Assembly (NCBI GenBank): GCA_951230915.1
Contig: OX579636.1
Span: 31,555,567 to 31,619,566, forward strand
DNA: 64,000 nucleotides
Origin: Antitrichia curtipendula
Taxonomy: Eukaryota > Streptophyta > Bryopsida > Hypnales > Leucodontaceae
Direction: 5' to 3'
Positions 30,630 to 43,830 of this stretch are shown here, piece after piece; the first letter of the stretch is position 1, and the number at the start of each line of letters is the position of its first letter. The notes beneath the pieces are model-generated. The model was not told the DNA's origin. It did no database searches and worked only from the letters and a program-made list of their open reading frames with translations. The translations under genes and the position numbers were made by a program.

Positions 30630-31965
30630 CAAGCATGTGAGATTCGTTTGTTTCGTAGTTTCTCTAGGTGTTAGGACGCATAGATCGTGTTTCTACAAGT
30701 CAGTCGAATTTGGTTCGAGCCAAGGTTTAGGGTTTTACAACGTTCAAACTGCAATGGAGTTGGTATATAGGTTTATTCGGAAAGATAGTGGATATCATTT
30801 GCTATCATTTTGACATTTTTGATTTAGGATTGTGATTTTTGGGAGATGTAGAGAGTTGTGGAGGGATAAGTTTGGTTACAAGAGCCGAGAAGAATTTTCT
30901 TAAACCACAATGTATGCATTTCTTATGCAATTTTTAAAGTGGGAGTTTGTAAACCATGGCAGACAACCCCATTTCCATTCAAAGATTATCGGCCTTAGGC
31001 ATTTCGCGGAGTCATGCTTTTGGCACTTGATTTTCAGTGATTTATTCTTGTGGGGGTGTCAGTAGCTCTGATGAGGGTAAAAAACGCTTATAAGTTCAAC
31101 CAAGTGTTCGAACAGATGAGTGGCTGCTGGTTAAGGCTAGGAGAACACAGCCCTCTTTTTCCTTTTTCACTGGACTCCAAAATTTCGTTAAGGCTATCAA
31201 TTTTGGTAAATAATTCGTAATATTTTTAGAATATATTTTGGTAGCTACAGTACAATTTCTGTCCATTTACAACGAAATTTCAACAAATTTGCTGTAAATT
31301 CTGGCAGAGTAATTGCATTTTCTTCCTTACATCTCTTAATTGGCTTTTAGCTTAACCAATGAAATCTGGCTATACTTAGCCCAAAATAGAATGGCTGGAG
31401 ACGGATTCAGTCCCCAACGATTTTAGTATCCTCTACTCACAGTAAAGATCTTGCGAATGTTGTCCTCAGAGGTCTCAATGTCGAATGTGTTCGGCAACCG
31501 TTTATGCATATGTTTCATCCAGATTCCGAAACTATGACTGGAAGTGTCGGGGGAGAAATGAGTGAGCTGGACATTGTTTCTTCACAATCAGTTCGAAGTT
31601 TGAACTGCTGGCTAGCTGCCTTTTATTATATGACGGTCAAACCCCGTCCTTTTTCTTGTGGGGACTGCTGGACTTCTGGGGATTGGACTCTCGAATCTCT
31701 GTACAGTTTCTTGTCACCTCTCCTTATTGTTGTGTTCCTCTCTTGCGTGGTCTTATTAACAGTAAGTGTTGGTGTTTCTACAGAGATGATTACTACACTA
31801 GTTACATAACCTCGACTTCTGAAAAAGTTAAGGTTTGATTCACAGATGTTATTGGCTACCATGTTAGTGGTTATCTTAAAGCCGTTGTCTAGTTTCTGTA
31901 ATGTACAACCTATGCTACGCTGAGGATGGCGTCAGAGTTCCAGGTCATATTTTTACTTTCGCTTT
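30630..31965. other. Convergent 3' region
   Basis: Lies between the 3' ends of the TMEM234-like gene (+) and the SNF2/RING gene (-). Probably both 3' untranslated regions; no additional gene is supported. Confidence 0.45.
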
Positions 31966-34900
31966 TCATGAGAATAATATCTCAAACTCGTTCAGTCGTA
32001 AATTCTGCTTGTCAGTGCGTATGCAGCCAGCCACATCACCTAGTCCATTTTTCCCACTCTTTGTTGACCTGCAGTAAAGAAGCACAATTAAAGTGTGATT
32101 GATATGTCAGGACCGTCCGATTCTCTTCCTGGCAATATTCCAGATCTCAGTACGCATGTGCAATTGTGCATTTGAGTTCTTGCAGACAGCTGGTTGAACC
32201 TACCTGTTGGAGGAATCTACATCTTGGGAACCGGAGATGTTGGCAGATGACATGCGTGAACGTAGAAGCTTCAATATGTTTGCTTCCACAGAATTTTCCA
32301 CGTACAATCTGCATAGCAGACAGAAGCAGATAAGTACACTGAACCCTCTCCACTGACGCACTCTACTTCAGATTCCTTGTAAATCCACAGAAATTTCATG
32401 TTGTGTCCACACCTGATTGGACAACTTCCACATGTCTATTTGTGATTCTTCTGAACCCATCTGAGCGTACATTGTCAAGTTGTGACCACACGTGAGTGCT
32501 TAGAATTCCCCCTGGGCCAGTGTTATCTGGGAGGTAGGAGTGTGATTCGCATATTGTTTCATTTTTTCCCGTTCCATTTACGATTGACATGGGTGTCTCT
32601 AGATACGCTATGTAATTTAGGTCAAGATGCGAATTGTGTTCCTTTGTGATAGTGAGTCATGTTTCTACCTTTTGATGACAACCGGACGCTCCTGGCCCAT
32701 TCGCCAGCATCGTCCGACGGCCTGCTCCTCGAGCTAGAGATTGCCAGTAAGATTAATTTGTCAGGTCATTCTAGATTCCATATCATTACAGATGTTTTCT
32801 GTTCGAGTTCAGACTGCTACTGATTTGACTCAACCTGCAATGTGCTAAAAAATAATTTGTTTTATCTGACTTTAACTTTATTCTTTGTATATTTATTTTC
32901 TTAACATTATATCCAGATATGTGAGTGAGGGAACGCGTACTGCGGGGTTAAGGCATGGCTCCAGCTGTTGGATAGTTGGCGTATGCAAGAAGATCAACAA
33001 GATCACGTATTTAGCGTATGGAAAAAGTTTAGCTAGGTTACTTTACACTCATTCTCTATAATTACACATACCCTGTATATCTGAGAATCTCGTGTATAAA
33101 TTCGATTGAACAACTTCCGCATGTCTAGTTGTGAACTTCATATCAGAGTACATGTAGAAGGCCATTCGCCCCCCTGAGGTTGTGCAACTAGAGAGGGTTG
33201 AGTGTTCTCCTGAAAGAATCTCCGAAATTTTTGTTAGGTTCTCTTGAAATGTCGGCAACTTTTACTTTGAAAGCATTGTGGATTTGCGTACCATGTAAAC
33301 GTGGGAAGCAGCTGTCAAGGTGATGCCTACTGCTCCTGTTCGAATTGACAGTAAAAAGACGGTCGTTGGTGGATCCTGACAGTTGCATTTAAGTATTAGT
33401 ACGATTGCATACTCTTCAGTAAGTTCCTTTTCAGGATTGAGGGTACGACAATTTTCGGTGTAGTTATCTTAGTGCATGCAACCTTTTCAGTATTGATTCG
33501 AGTTTGGTTAATTTTCGGATACTGACTCTTACCTTCTGAAAGGCTTCTATGGCTTGGGCACGTTTCTTCATGGGCATATCACCACTGATGAACCGGTAGT
33601 TGATTCCCTTTTTCTTGAATTCTGCTTTCAACCAGGCTATGGTTTGCATAAACTGGCTAAAAATGAGGACCTGCATTGATATACAATATACGCACAGGTG
33701 ATGTAGTGGAAAGCAGGTGGGGATTGACAAATCCACCTGACGTTGCAACGGCCGATCTATTAAAAAGTTGCAAAGACCTAGTACACTCAACCCTCTCGAG
33801 TGACTCTCTGGAATTGCACTTTCCTTGTCGATCCTCAGAATCTCTTCGTGTAGTGTGTACATCCGATTTTGCTTTCCTTATATGCCTTCAAAATCTATCT
33901 TGTTGTGTGCACATCTGATTGGGCAACTTCCACATGAAGTTGTGAACATATGTGAGTGCAATTAGAAGCCCATTTGTTCTCCCCAGGCAATGGCATTGGA
34001 GGGTTGTGTAAGAGTGGTTTAGCCTTCAGGATTGAAGGAAAATAGTGAAAATACCTTAGCTCCGTCATGCTCTTTCCTGACTTTGGCCAAATCAGCAAGC
34101 AACGTCTTCAACTTGGATTTCATCTGGACTCCCTTGATGGGCACCCCAGTATCGTCAGAGTCTGTTGTAGACGCAGTCGGCGAGGTCACTGTTTTGGGAT
34201 CCAGTAGTGGTACAAGTGCCACAGATCTTGTCGGTTTAGGAGGATACGTGAAGAGCTGATTTGCTGTCACTGGACTGCCGCAGATGGCACACTGCCCTTG
34301 AGACCCCGTGGGCAAGCTCGACATCACACACTCACTGCAGAACCTGTGCAACACGTAAACTTGTGGAAATTATTACTTACTTAAGGTGTCAGAGCTAGCC
34401 AGCAGAAGAAAGCAATGTCAGAACCACATTCCAAAACCTTACGAGGGAGGCTAGTAACAAACCTGCAAATCATGGGGTATGGAGTATGAATCGCGATTTT
34501 AACCCACTCATCGTATACTGATATTGGATCTAGGGACCTAAGATATGTACACCTAAAAGTTTCCACAGAAGCATCCAAGCATGATTCCTATTATTGAACT
34601 GCATTTAGTCTTGTTGACATTTGAAAGATGTTTCCAGTGCAACTTGGCATGAATTTTGTTGGAGATCAGAGTTATTCTAAAAGTCAACACTGTTTTTCGA
34701 TTTGTGCTTGAATTACCCAAAACAATGCTTGTCAGCACTGTTCATGGCATTGTTCATCAGTATTACTCTTACTATTCAACTGAATCCAGGTTAGCCTGCT
34801 TACTTTGAATGACTTTTTAAGGATAACTTCAGTGGATCAAAAAACAACCAGGGGTCTCTTTTCGGGGAAGGGTTGCGAGTAGGTGTAGTCACTTTACTTT

Positions 34901-37900
34901 CTTACTTCAAGTCCATGGAATCTTTCCAAAGCCCTAGCTTAGTCAAGTAAAAAGATTATGTCAGGGTTGTGGTGATTGTTGCTTACCAGTGTCCACATGG
35001 GGTTTTGGTTGGGCACTCCATGAGTTCAAAACAAATGCCGCACTCGCCGTCCATGTCATCAAGAGGCCCAGTGAGAGTAGGAGATAGTGGTGGAGTACCC
35101 GTCAGCGTCTCGGAAGGCGCTCCGCCTGGGCTACCACCGTTCACTTCGTCTTTGCTCATAGTCAGTTCAACCTGTGAAACAAAACCTCCGCTGCAAAGCC
35201 TGCAGGCAAAAATCACATCGTGAGAAGCGACGACTAGAATATTATTTACTAATGCAGCTGAGAACTTTTTAAATATCAATATTTAAGGTAGAGGGCACTA
35301 AAACCATCAGAATTCTGATCCCATCTCGTATACTGATCCAACATCAACTCATCTATAAATTCATTTACTTGATAGGACTCATAAGCAAGTGAAGTAAGTA
35401 TGACTTGGCTAAATCTTGATTGCCACTCATCTTCAATTGGAAATGTGATTGTCTACAGTCGGTGGGTGGCATACCTCCGGAGCGGGAGGAGAAGTGACAT
35501 GATTTGGAGAATGTTTTTGGACACCACAGTTGGACCCCAGCAACGGAACTGCTCAAATTTACGTATCACATGCTGATACACTGCCTCATATGCACGCCGC
35601 TCATGGGTGGTGAAGGTGACGGGCAAGTCTTGTTCAGTTTTGGGAGGCAGCCTCAGAAGCTCCCTTCCGTTAAACTTTTGCTGCTTTGTATGCCGAATCA
35701 TCATCTGATTCAAGGGATGTATTTTTTTCATTGCGTTTGTTTTCTAGTTTTGTCGACAAGTGCACTACGACAGAGCGACTGGCATGAACTAATATTCGAT
35801 GTAAAATGCTTCGAATTACAGACTTTTGAGTACCCATTTAGAAAGAGGAGTATTCATTCCAATCCGAAATGTGGCGTTCCGTACCTTGTTCAGAGTCCAC
35901 AACAGCACTGTTTGATCGTCGCTCTTACATTGGCGTTCATAAGGGCGCCCTATTCTTCTTCTGAACGTGCTCTTGTTATCCAAGGGTCTCAGTTTCAAGA
36001 ACAGGAACTGGTTTGCAAGAAAACAGCCGTTTAATCAAAAGTTCCGCAAGAGCGAGGAAGTGTAACACTGAAATTGTAATTGTGTTATATGACATTTTTC
36101 TGTAGACATTAAATAAATGGCATTGACAGGAGCAAAGTTATAAGTTACAAATTCTCAAATTTTTCCTCATGATCTTACGGAATGGCATGAAAGGCATGTG
36201 GAGAAATTGAGTTCCTTACTTGACCATACAGGTCATAAATACTAGTATTGATGGGAGTGCCTGTGCAGCACCATCGGCGATCTGCTTTCAGCTGAGCACA
36301 TGCTCGCGAATGCAAAGGTGCTGGATCTTTCACCTTTTTCGTCTCGACATCACAACCACAATTTCAAATTAGAACTTGACAAGATAGTTTGCTTGTTCAT
36401 CTCATAGACGAGAAGTAGATTACAAAGAACGAGAACAAAGATTACTGTGACACTATCATATCCTGCTTGATCCAAACGATCTTGAGAATATCAACTGTTG
36501 GCTGGTGGACAAGTAGGAAAGGCACTCACAGTATGCGACTCGTCAAGCACAACTCGCCACCAGTTCACAGTTAGTAGGGGGCAGAATTGCTCTGCGAATC
36601 CTGACCCGTGACGTGTAGCCTGTGTAGCCTTACTGAAGTCACTCCCCAAGGTTGCGTATGTTGTGATAACCTGCCCAAATGCCACAGAATTTCAAACAGT
36701 GTGAAAACACCGTAAGTTTCTCGATCAAACAATAATTTTCAAGCTGATGATCCTGCATGATACAATTGTAATAAGTTAATTTCTTCCGAAATCTCAGAAA
36801 ATCGGTTCTACTCACCGAGGATGTTTCATAATTAAGAGCGCAAAGATTAAGTTAAGTACGAGGAACTTACAATATCGAACTTCGCAAGCCTCTTTGGGTC
36901 CCGAATTCTGAGTAATCACAAAGTAAGCTCTCGTCAGCTGCATTTTAAAATTCCAAAATATTACCACGTCAATTCTAGCGAGCTTGAAAATCTTTACCCA
37001 GGATGAAAATGACTTATTGGTTAGTCACTAGGAAGTGAATTGCATGAAGGCACATAGTTTACCTCTTGGAACCATGGTACATGTAGATGCTCAGGTTTGC
37101 AGCAAGCTTGCTCTTCACCTCGTTGGCCCATTGTCCCACGATTGAAACAGGGCAGACAACTGCCAGGTCATGGAAAAGATGCAATTTCTTAAAACCAAGA
37201 ACAATGCACGTTTCGCAAGGTTTTGGAGCCATAGACATTCTCCTTTCTGTTTACCAAAGTGAAAGTGATCGACCATGCTGAAATTTCTTGCTAATGTACT
37301 GGTTACTGAAACTCACCGAGCGTGCCCTTAGAAGATGCAGGCGCACACCGATCCACAGGACAAGGGTTCGCCAAGATGAGAGCCAAGATCTGGGAATATT
37401 TTTCGCCCATTCTGAGTATTCTTTGGTATTCATTCACTTGGATACAAATGGTGTAAGCATGACTTGCCAATATCTATAGCCACGGATATTTGAATGGAAA
37501 TGATGTGTCTAGTGTCACTTATAGTGGACACAACGTCCTACTTTGAAACTGCATAAGAAACTCATACGCAGTGATAAATTTTTGACTCTGATAATGATCT
37601 CTCCAAAGTTCTATCCATCTCTCCAACATTACACTCCTGCATATGTTAAGGTAGAGGATACTATTTGAGTGACTATACGCATTCCTTTTTCATGAAAAAG
37701 AGTGTATGTATAAATATGACTTGGTAGGAAGAGAAAAAATAAATTCAAGATTGGCACTGGATTTTACCTCAATGGTTTTTCCAAGGCCCATTTCTTCACA
37801 AAGAAACCCTCCTCGGGCTGTGGACTCGGACGCCTCCTCGTGTGCTTCCCCTAGCATGAGGTGGTTCAAAGAAGCCGAGTACATGAGCGACATGCCGCCA

Positions 37901-40183
37901 ATATTAGTTTGGAGGGGCTGATAGTTCACGCTGAGAAATCCACCATCCCTTTGTTCGGAGTCCAGCATGAACTGCAATGACTGCCGCTGGTAGGGACGTA
38001 AGGGGACGGACAGACCTGCAGGCTGGTCGGCTTCCTCATAGCAGTTGCCCTCCAGATCTCGAAGTAGTCCAGCAAAGGTCGTCCAGTCATCGGAGGACTC
38101 GGTCCATCGGCGGAGATCGTCAACACATTGCAAGTGCGAATGAAGAGCCACATCGTCTGGGAAAAGCTCCTTGAGGAGTTCCCGGAGCACCAAACTATCC
38201 TCGCCACGATCTTTTCGGAAAAAGGTGCGAATGTGGGCCGTGCCCACCTCGGCGAAGTCATAGTTGGTGGACACGGTCACAATGACTTGCAGCTGCCCTT
38301 GCGCTTCATTCAGCCTGCACATTCACCAGCAAGATTATTTATGCCATCTTTCCAGTCTGACCAGACAATTCTAACATTGATCCTTTGAAGTGAACTTTGC
38401 GATGAATGTGAGACCTAGAGCTCAGTGAAAAAATGAAGGTGTCAGAAGATTACTAGTACGCACAAGAGCTCTTCCAGAAGAGCGTGATAACTCGAGAGTG
38501 TCAACTCATCTTCAGCAATGACCTCCACATATTGTAGCTGCACTGGTTTCCCCTGATCTCCTACTGCATACAATCGAGAAAACTTATCGGCACATTCAGC
38601 CACTTAGATTGTGAGTGTCCCACACTGCGCGGATACACAAACAAAATCCCACACTGCGCTGATACACAAACAAAATCCCACACTGACGTATCCAGAGGAC
38701 ATTCAAAATGCATGAGCAGCAACTAACTCGACACTATTGAAGAACTTGAAAGATATACTCAAGTAATTTCCAAGTGATGTAATTCAAATTGCTTGCTCGC
38801 TACGAATTCTCAGTGACTGAGGGCGTACGGTTACGAGAGAAGAGTTCCAAGGAGAACTGGTCGAAGGATCTCACAAGCTCCTCCAGAGTTTTGTCCAAAT
38901 GTCGTACTTTCAAGGGTATATGGACTGTTCCAAATTCATAGCAACTGTTCAACAAAGACAAAAGCAACGAAAGCAAAGGTGAATAACCAATAAAGTGGGT
39001 GGCTCCGCTCACCTCGATCGATCCAATCCCCAAAGAAAAGACAAGAAGGCCAAAGGTGAGGAAAGCAAAAAGCACTGCAGAAAAAACTAAGAAAGAAAGC
39101 TTGAAATTCAAATGCATGCATGCACTTACTGAGAGTCCAAGGAAGGGTCAGAGCGGGGGCGAGAGGGAACAAGGACAATTGACGAGGTGGGGCTGTAAGA
39201 AGGAAGAAGGCAGTCGGTTTCGGCGCTCTCCTCATGCAAACTAGTAAGTGTGTGGCTCATGTCGGACTGCTCCAACGTGCCGCCCAGCGGCACAGTGCAG
39301 AAGGCATTTGACTGCCCGTCGTAGAGGCCACCTTGCGGGGCGCTGCCACCCGTTGGGCTCCCAGCTTGCTCCAGGGTGCGCCCGCCCATCACCTGCTGCC
39401 CAACCCACAACTGAAAAACCGCATCACAATGGATCATTGGAACAACTTCGTCGACAGAATACTAACAAACTACGGTCATCACATAATTGACCGTGTGAGC
39501 GGGAAACTTCAAAATGATCTTGCGAGCGGGAAACCGATGGAGGTGCACTGCACCTTATGTTTAAGCCAGAACCAGGAGGTGGCAGTGGCATTGCAGTGGT
39601 CTTCACTGTTCAATCCCGTGCCCCAGAGCGGACATGGCGCCACCACTTCGCAAGAATAGCACCAGCACTGCGTGGCAACCAGCACATGCATGTCAATCTA
39701 CAAATGAAATCATGCAGCATCCCGTACATGACGACTGCTCACAATGCCTTGGCAAGATAGTGCATGCAAGCTTTATTGCTACCTTGTTACAGTGTGAGCT
39801 GTTGGAGACGCCAGGGGGAGGAATGAATGGAAACACAACGCAGACGTGACGTGGGTGTGGGAAGTCTCGAAGCATGAGCGAGTCGTCGAGGTCACCTCCA
39901 CTGGTGCTGCAGTCTGCAGCCATGGCGTGATCCTGCAAACCACCGAACGCACTCCTGCTGAAGTCATCGTGGCCCACTTCCTCGTCGAGACTCCGGTCAT
40001 CGACATTGATGACGAAGCTGTCGTCGAACGTGTTGAGCATCAGCCTCGCTCGCTTTTCTTGAAACAAGCTGCTGCATTCATCCTCCTCACCTGCAGTACC
40101 ATGGATGCAGGCGCTTCGATCATTCTCAGTAGAATATCAAATAGGCAAATGAGCATACCGGGGTTTGGAGCATTGGTCGTCAT
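31966..40183 (-). CDS. SNF2-family ATPase with embedded RING finger (Rad5/Rad16/HLTF class)
   Basis: Hand-assembled, 22 coding exons (high to low): 40183-40159, 40090-39783, 39667-39554, 39410-39130, 38944-38829, 38563-38464, 38314-37768, 37389-37317, 37159-37063, 36907-36871, 36670-36530, 36333-36220, 36007-35885, 35704-35475, 35199-34987, 34343-34055, 33670-33533, 33375-33292, 32964-32941, 32733-32669, 32308-32204, 32068-31966. All introns are GT-AG and the frame closes: 1108 residues. Residues 112-149 are a Cys/His-rich motif (CWCYSCEVVAPCPLWG). LRPYQRQ precedes the Walker A GLGKT (491-495); motif II is DESH (609-612); RRWCCTGTP follows. A C3HC4 RING (CGIC, CGHWFCSEC, CAIC; about 822-865) lies between the helicase lobes. 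The C lobe has LIFSQF, LLSIRTGAVGITLTAASHV and QAVGRCWRMGQERP. Such proteins are nuclear DNA translocases, some ubiquitin ligases in damage tolerance. No F-box or HIRAN was seen. The first exon is least certain. Confidence 0.85.
32330..34010. repeat. Related sequence in three introns of the SNF2 gene
   Basis: Introns at 32309-32668, 32965-33291 and 33671-34054 share CAACTTCCRCATG followed by GTTGTGAA or TTTGTGAT, and an AACCCTCTC segment (in one case inverted), e.g. at 32418, 33110 and 33928. This points to an intron-borne repeat that spread within the gene or inserted repeatedly. Confidence 0.5.
38618..38685 (+). repeat. 29-bp tandem repeat in a SNF2 gene intron
   Basis: TCCCACACTG recurs at 38618, 38647 and 38676, with CGCKGATACACAAACAAAA between. 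It lies between coding exons 5 and 6. Confidence 0.8.
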
Positions 40184-43100
40184 TCTCTGATTCTTGGAAT
40201 GGGAAGCATCTGAGACCAACGCATAAGCCCCAAGAATGACGCTATTGTAACTTGAAGACTCTTGGCCTGTGAGGGTTTTTTCCGATACTCAAGAATCAGA
40301 GCAGGAATATCAAAGTAGTGACTACCCGAAATCAAAGGCCATGGCTAACCAAATTCCGAGTGACTTCCCGAAACTCTGGCCCCGTCCGTCAATTGAAAGC
40401 TTCTTTCATCTTTTCAATATTTCCCTTTTTATGGAGAGATGCAGACTGTGAAGAGTCTTGAATTTCTCCGCGATCGAAACAAGGCTCGACAGGCACTTGG
40501 GTTAGCATCTCCCTGCGAATGCTAACGAGGGACACAGGGATTTTGCGTCACATACAACTGTTTCCACAATCGGAATTTAGCTGTTGCAAGAGAAAAGATG
40601 GAAGGGTGCAGACAAGCACTGAGGGATTGGGATTTACTAAATTTGCGGATTTCTTGTCTTGCCATGATAGCTCGGAAACCCTTGCTGAAGTGTGCATGAG
40701 CGAGCAGAACTGTTGACATTGAGGAAAATGTATAGTAAAGACTTTGAAGTATGAGTCGCGTTTGGAGTCATGGCGACGGAGAGTGAGTGACTGAGGCTGA
40801 GTGAGTGAGCACCTGATTTCCGGCATCAAAGGGTGCATGCTAAAATGGGGAATGGACGCGTCTTGAACTGGACATTGAGGTTCTTGAGTGGCTTAACTGC
40901 TGGCTGGCATTCGATGGTTTCTATCGCTGACCGCTTATTATGGCAGTCAGATCAATTATGTGGGGGAATTCGGTAATGCAATACTGACAGTGTAGTATCT
41001 AGTAATTCCGTTTCGCTGAAATTGATTGATTGTTGCGGACCTGAGCGTTTGCCTGCTGCTGGTTGATGATAAGTGAACGAGTCCTCAGGCGCCAGACTTG
41101 CATGCATTTCTTCCATAGATTTTTGCAACTCGTTTTCGATGTGCATTCCCGAACTCGGAATCAGGTGTGGCATGGCCAATCCACAAAACTGCGCCCCATT
41201 GTTCCAATTGCCGGGCTTGAACTCGTCGAACACCATTTTGCTCATGAGGAGGTAATATATCTGATGATCGATCAGCCCCCGCAGCAGCAATTAAATTTCG
41301 AGATAACAACCAGTTCAGCTTCCAATTCCTGGTTATGTTCACCCTTTCCTCAACTGAACTCTCAATTCTCTGGGAAGCAACACTCGCTTCCGCCTTCCAA
41401 CACGCACAGCCTGTTCACAACTCTCAGCTTCGAAGCTCCAAAATGCAACGTCCCCAGCCAAGTAGCTACATCGCCGAGCAGCAACAGCAACAGCTTGTGG
41501 CTCTCCCTCTCTGTTTTCTCTCTCTGTCTCGCTGTTTCCCTTCTCCTCCCTACTGCGACTCCGGTTTTGAAGTCGATCAACGAGCTGGCAGAGCGAGCGA
41601 GCCAGCGAGAGAGAGAGAGCGAGCGAGCAATCAAAGTATAGAACTGCTGCAGTGACCAAGTGATGATGGAGTCAGGGGAGGTGGACAATGATAATCATTG
41701 ACCCTCCGAGCCCGGAAAGGTGATGATGAGCGCGAGAGGGAGAGCTCGGAGGGGGGAACTTGGAAAATGGAAGAAGGGGCTACGTCGTCGTCCTTTAAGC
41801 TCCCAGAGAGACAGAGAGGGAGAGAGAGAGAGAGAGCGTCCCGTGAAATGATTCCTTGGCCACCAGCGTCACTCGGTCGTTAGACTAGAAGCTCCAGCTG
41901 CACCTGCTGCAGTGTTGCATGATGGATCTACCAAGAAAGTGTAGCAACTCGGGCAGTCAGTACAGCAATGATTGGCCGTTATCCGGATGAAACTCACGAC
42001 GCCAAGCCCCTCAGCGATCGAAGCAGCGGAATGATTCCCAATCATGGCCGCCCGCCACTCCACTGGCCGTTACCGCTACCGGCCGAATCCCCCTACCGGC
42101 CTCTGCAGCAACAGCAGCAGCCTCTGCTACTCTGTCAGTTAGTAAGCTTAGCTTTCAGACGACGGTACCAATGTGTGTTCTTCGTTTCCATTTTCACCCG
42201 GCGTCACTTTTCGCAACACACGCATGCCGGTCCATTGCAGTGACGTTCCATTGCGATGCATTGATACGAAGAACGACGTTCGAGAACATTCTCACAATCG
42301 AGCTCAGCGTCAGTTTGAGCGTTTTTCCAACGCTTGTCAATTACATTTGAGAGGTTGCAACTCAAGAAACACAGGTGTTGAAAAGGCAGAGTAAAACGCA
42401 AACTAGTTGACAAAAACACAGTTCAAAAATTCTGGAATCTAGAATATTCCACAGTTCTCCGCAACAATCATCGCATTTGGAATTCACCACCGCTCGTCTG
42501 CACACAGAGTTAAACTACATTGAAGCTTCCAACATTTTGTCACTGCGTGATCATTGCAGCACTTGTACATACAGCGTTCGTCGTCATCTTACCAAGTGGT
42601 TTTACTTTCCCAATCTGCACGGATCCACGAAGCGCATGCGAACTGTTCAACTGATGAGGTGGTGAAAGAATGAGAAGGTTCTGCAAAATTCATGTGGTGG
42701 AGAGGATGTAATCAACTGACACTCAGAGGAACACGAAGCTCAATGCAACGACCTCAGTGCAAGAAGCTGCGACTTGAACGGCCGCACAACTTACCCCCAT
42801 GCCATGACCACTCCCAGGAATAATCATCATCATCCGCAAGATCCCCCTCAACGCCAAGAACTACTACCTCGCAACATCCTTCTCCTCCTCACGTGCCCCT
42901 CCTCTCTCAACCCCAGCGATGCAATCTCGCGTCGAAACGACAAGGCTAGGGTAATGCACGAATTGATAAGCACGCCCAAATCCGTGCTCGTCCTTGAACG
43001 GCACACTTCATTTCATCGAGCGCCCTTCAAGTGCCTTCTCTCTTGGGGTGAGCGTTTACAGCTAGGCATGTTTCTTATTAATAGCTTTCGATGAGGACAC

Positions 43101-43830
43101 TCTCTCAACAATCTCTTCAGCACTTAAAGAGCAGCTTCCATGAACCTCCTTTCATTGCTGCTGTTGACCTCTGTTCGATTACCCTACGCGCCCTCAGAGC
43201 TTGTACTCTTGATCCATGCAGTGGACAAGATGATTGCGCGTATTGAATAGGACAGCCTTTGCGCCTCCGACTCCTGCTCTTTTACGTCTTCATTTGCAGA
43301 TTCTGAGCCTTTCAGTGACCTATTCGCGGCATTAGGTCTTCACCATATGCACGCAATTTCGTTCCAGACGCAAGTCGCCAACATCTTAGCCATTTCGTCT
43401 TGTGATTCTGCTGCAAGTTCTCGCTTCTCGGGGGCCAGAGGAGTAGCAAGAATTGAAGCTTGCCTTAGCAGCATCACGGGATTAGTGTCTCCAAAATTTT
43501 CCCAAATCTGGAGTGGACAGTCCTCTCTCTCGGTGACGGTGGGATCGTAGTAGCCAAAGCAGGTGCACGCTATTTCATGATTTTCGTGTTCTAGACGACA
43601 GTTAAGAGGACAGCTGAATCCATTTCACCGATCGTACCAATCACATAGCCCCCTGCGCTCTTCAAGGGTTGCGCTTGATGGAAATTCTGCACTGGGCAGG
43701 GTTTCCGTCAGTGTTGGTCGTCCTCCTAAACAGATTCCACTTAAGGGTTTACAAAACCTAGACCTAAAACATTCGATTCGGTTCTCGTTTCCGGCCTAGC
43801 TTGTTGATTCTCGATCTTGCGACAATCGCA
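40184..43830. other. Divergent intergenic region between SNF2 and MaoC-type genes
   Basis: About 3.6 kb between two divergent start codons. It holds GA-rich low-complexity DNA at about 41590-41635 and 41805-41837 (AGAGAGAGAGAG), a CAGCAGCAG run near 42105, and ACCCTT/AACCCT-type boxes near 43740. Complexity and GC are higher than in the deserts, so long 5' untranslated regions or non-coding exons are likely. Overlapping ORFs here are Ser/Arg/Glu-rich low-complexity readings without domains. Confidence 0.45.

Noticed and set aside
31966..40183. Calling the SNF2/RING gene an orthologue of the Arabidopsis F-box helicase
   Set aside because: No F-box was found in the assembled protein and the N terminus differs, so only the broad class is given.
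41335..41690. Overlapping ORFs of about 106 codons on both strands
   Set aside because: They are GA/CT-rich low-complexity readings in the upstream region of the SNF2 gene without any domain.
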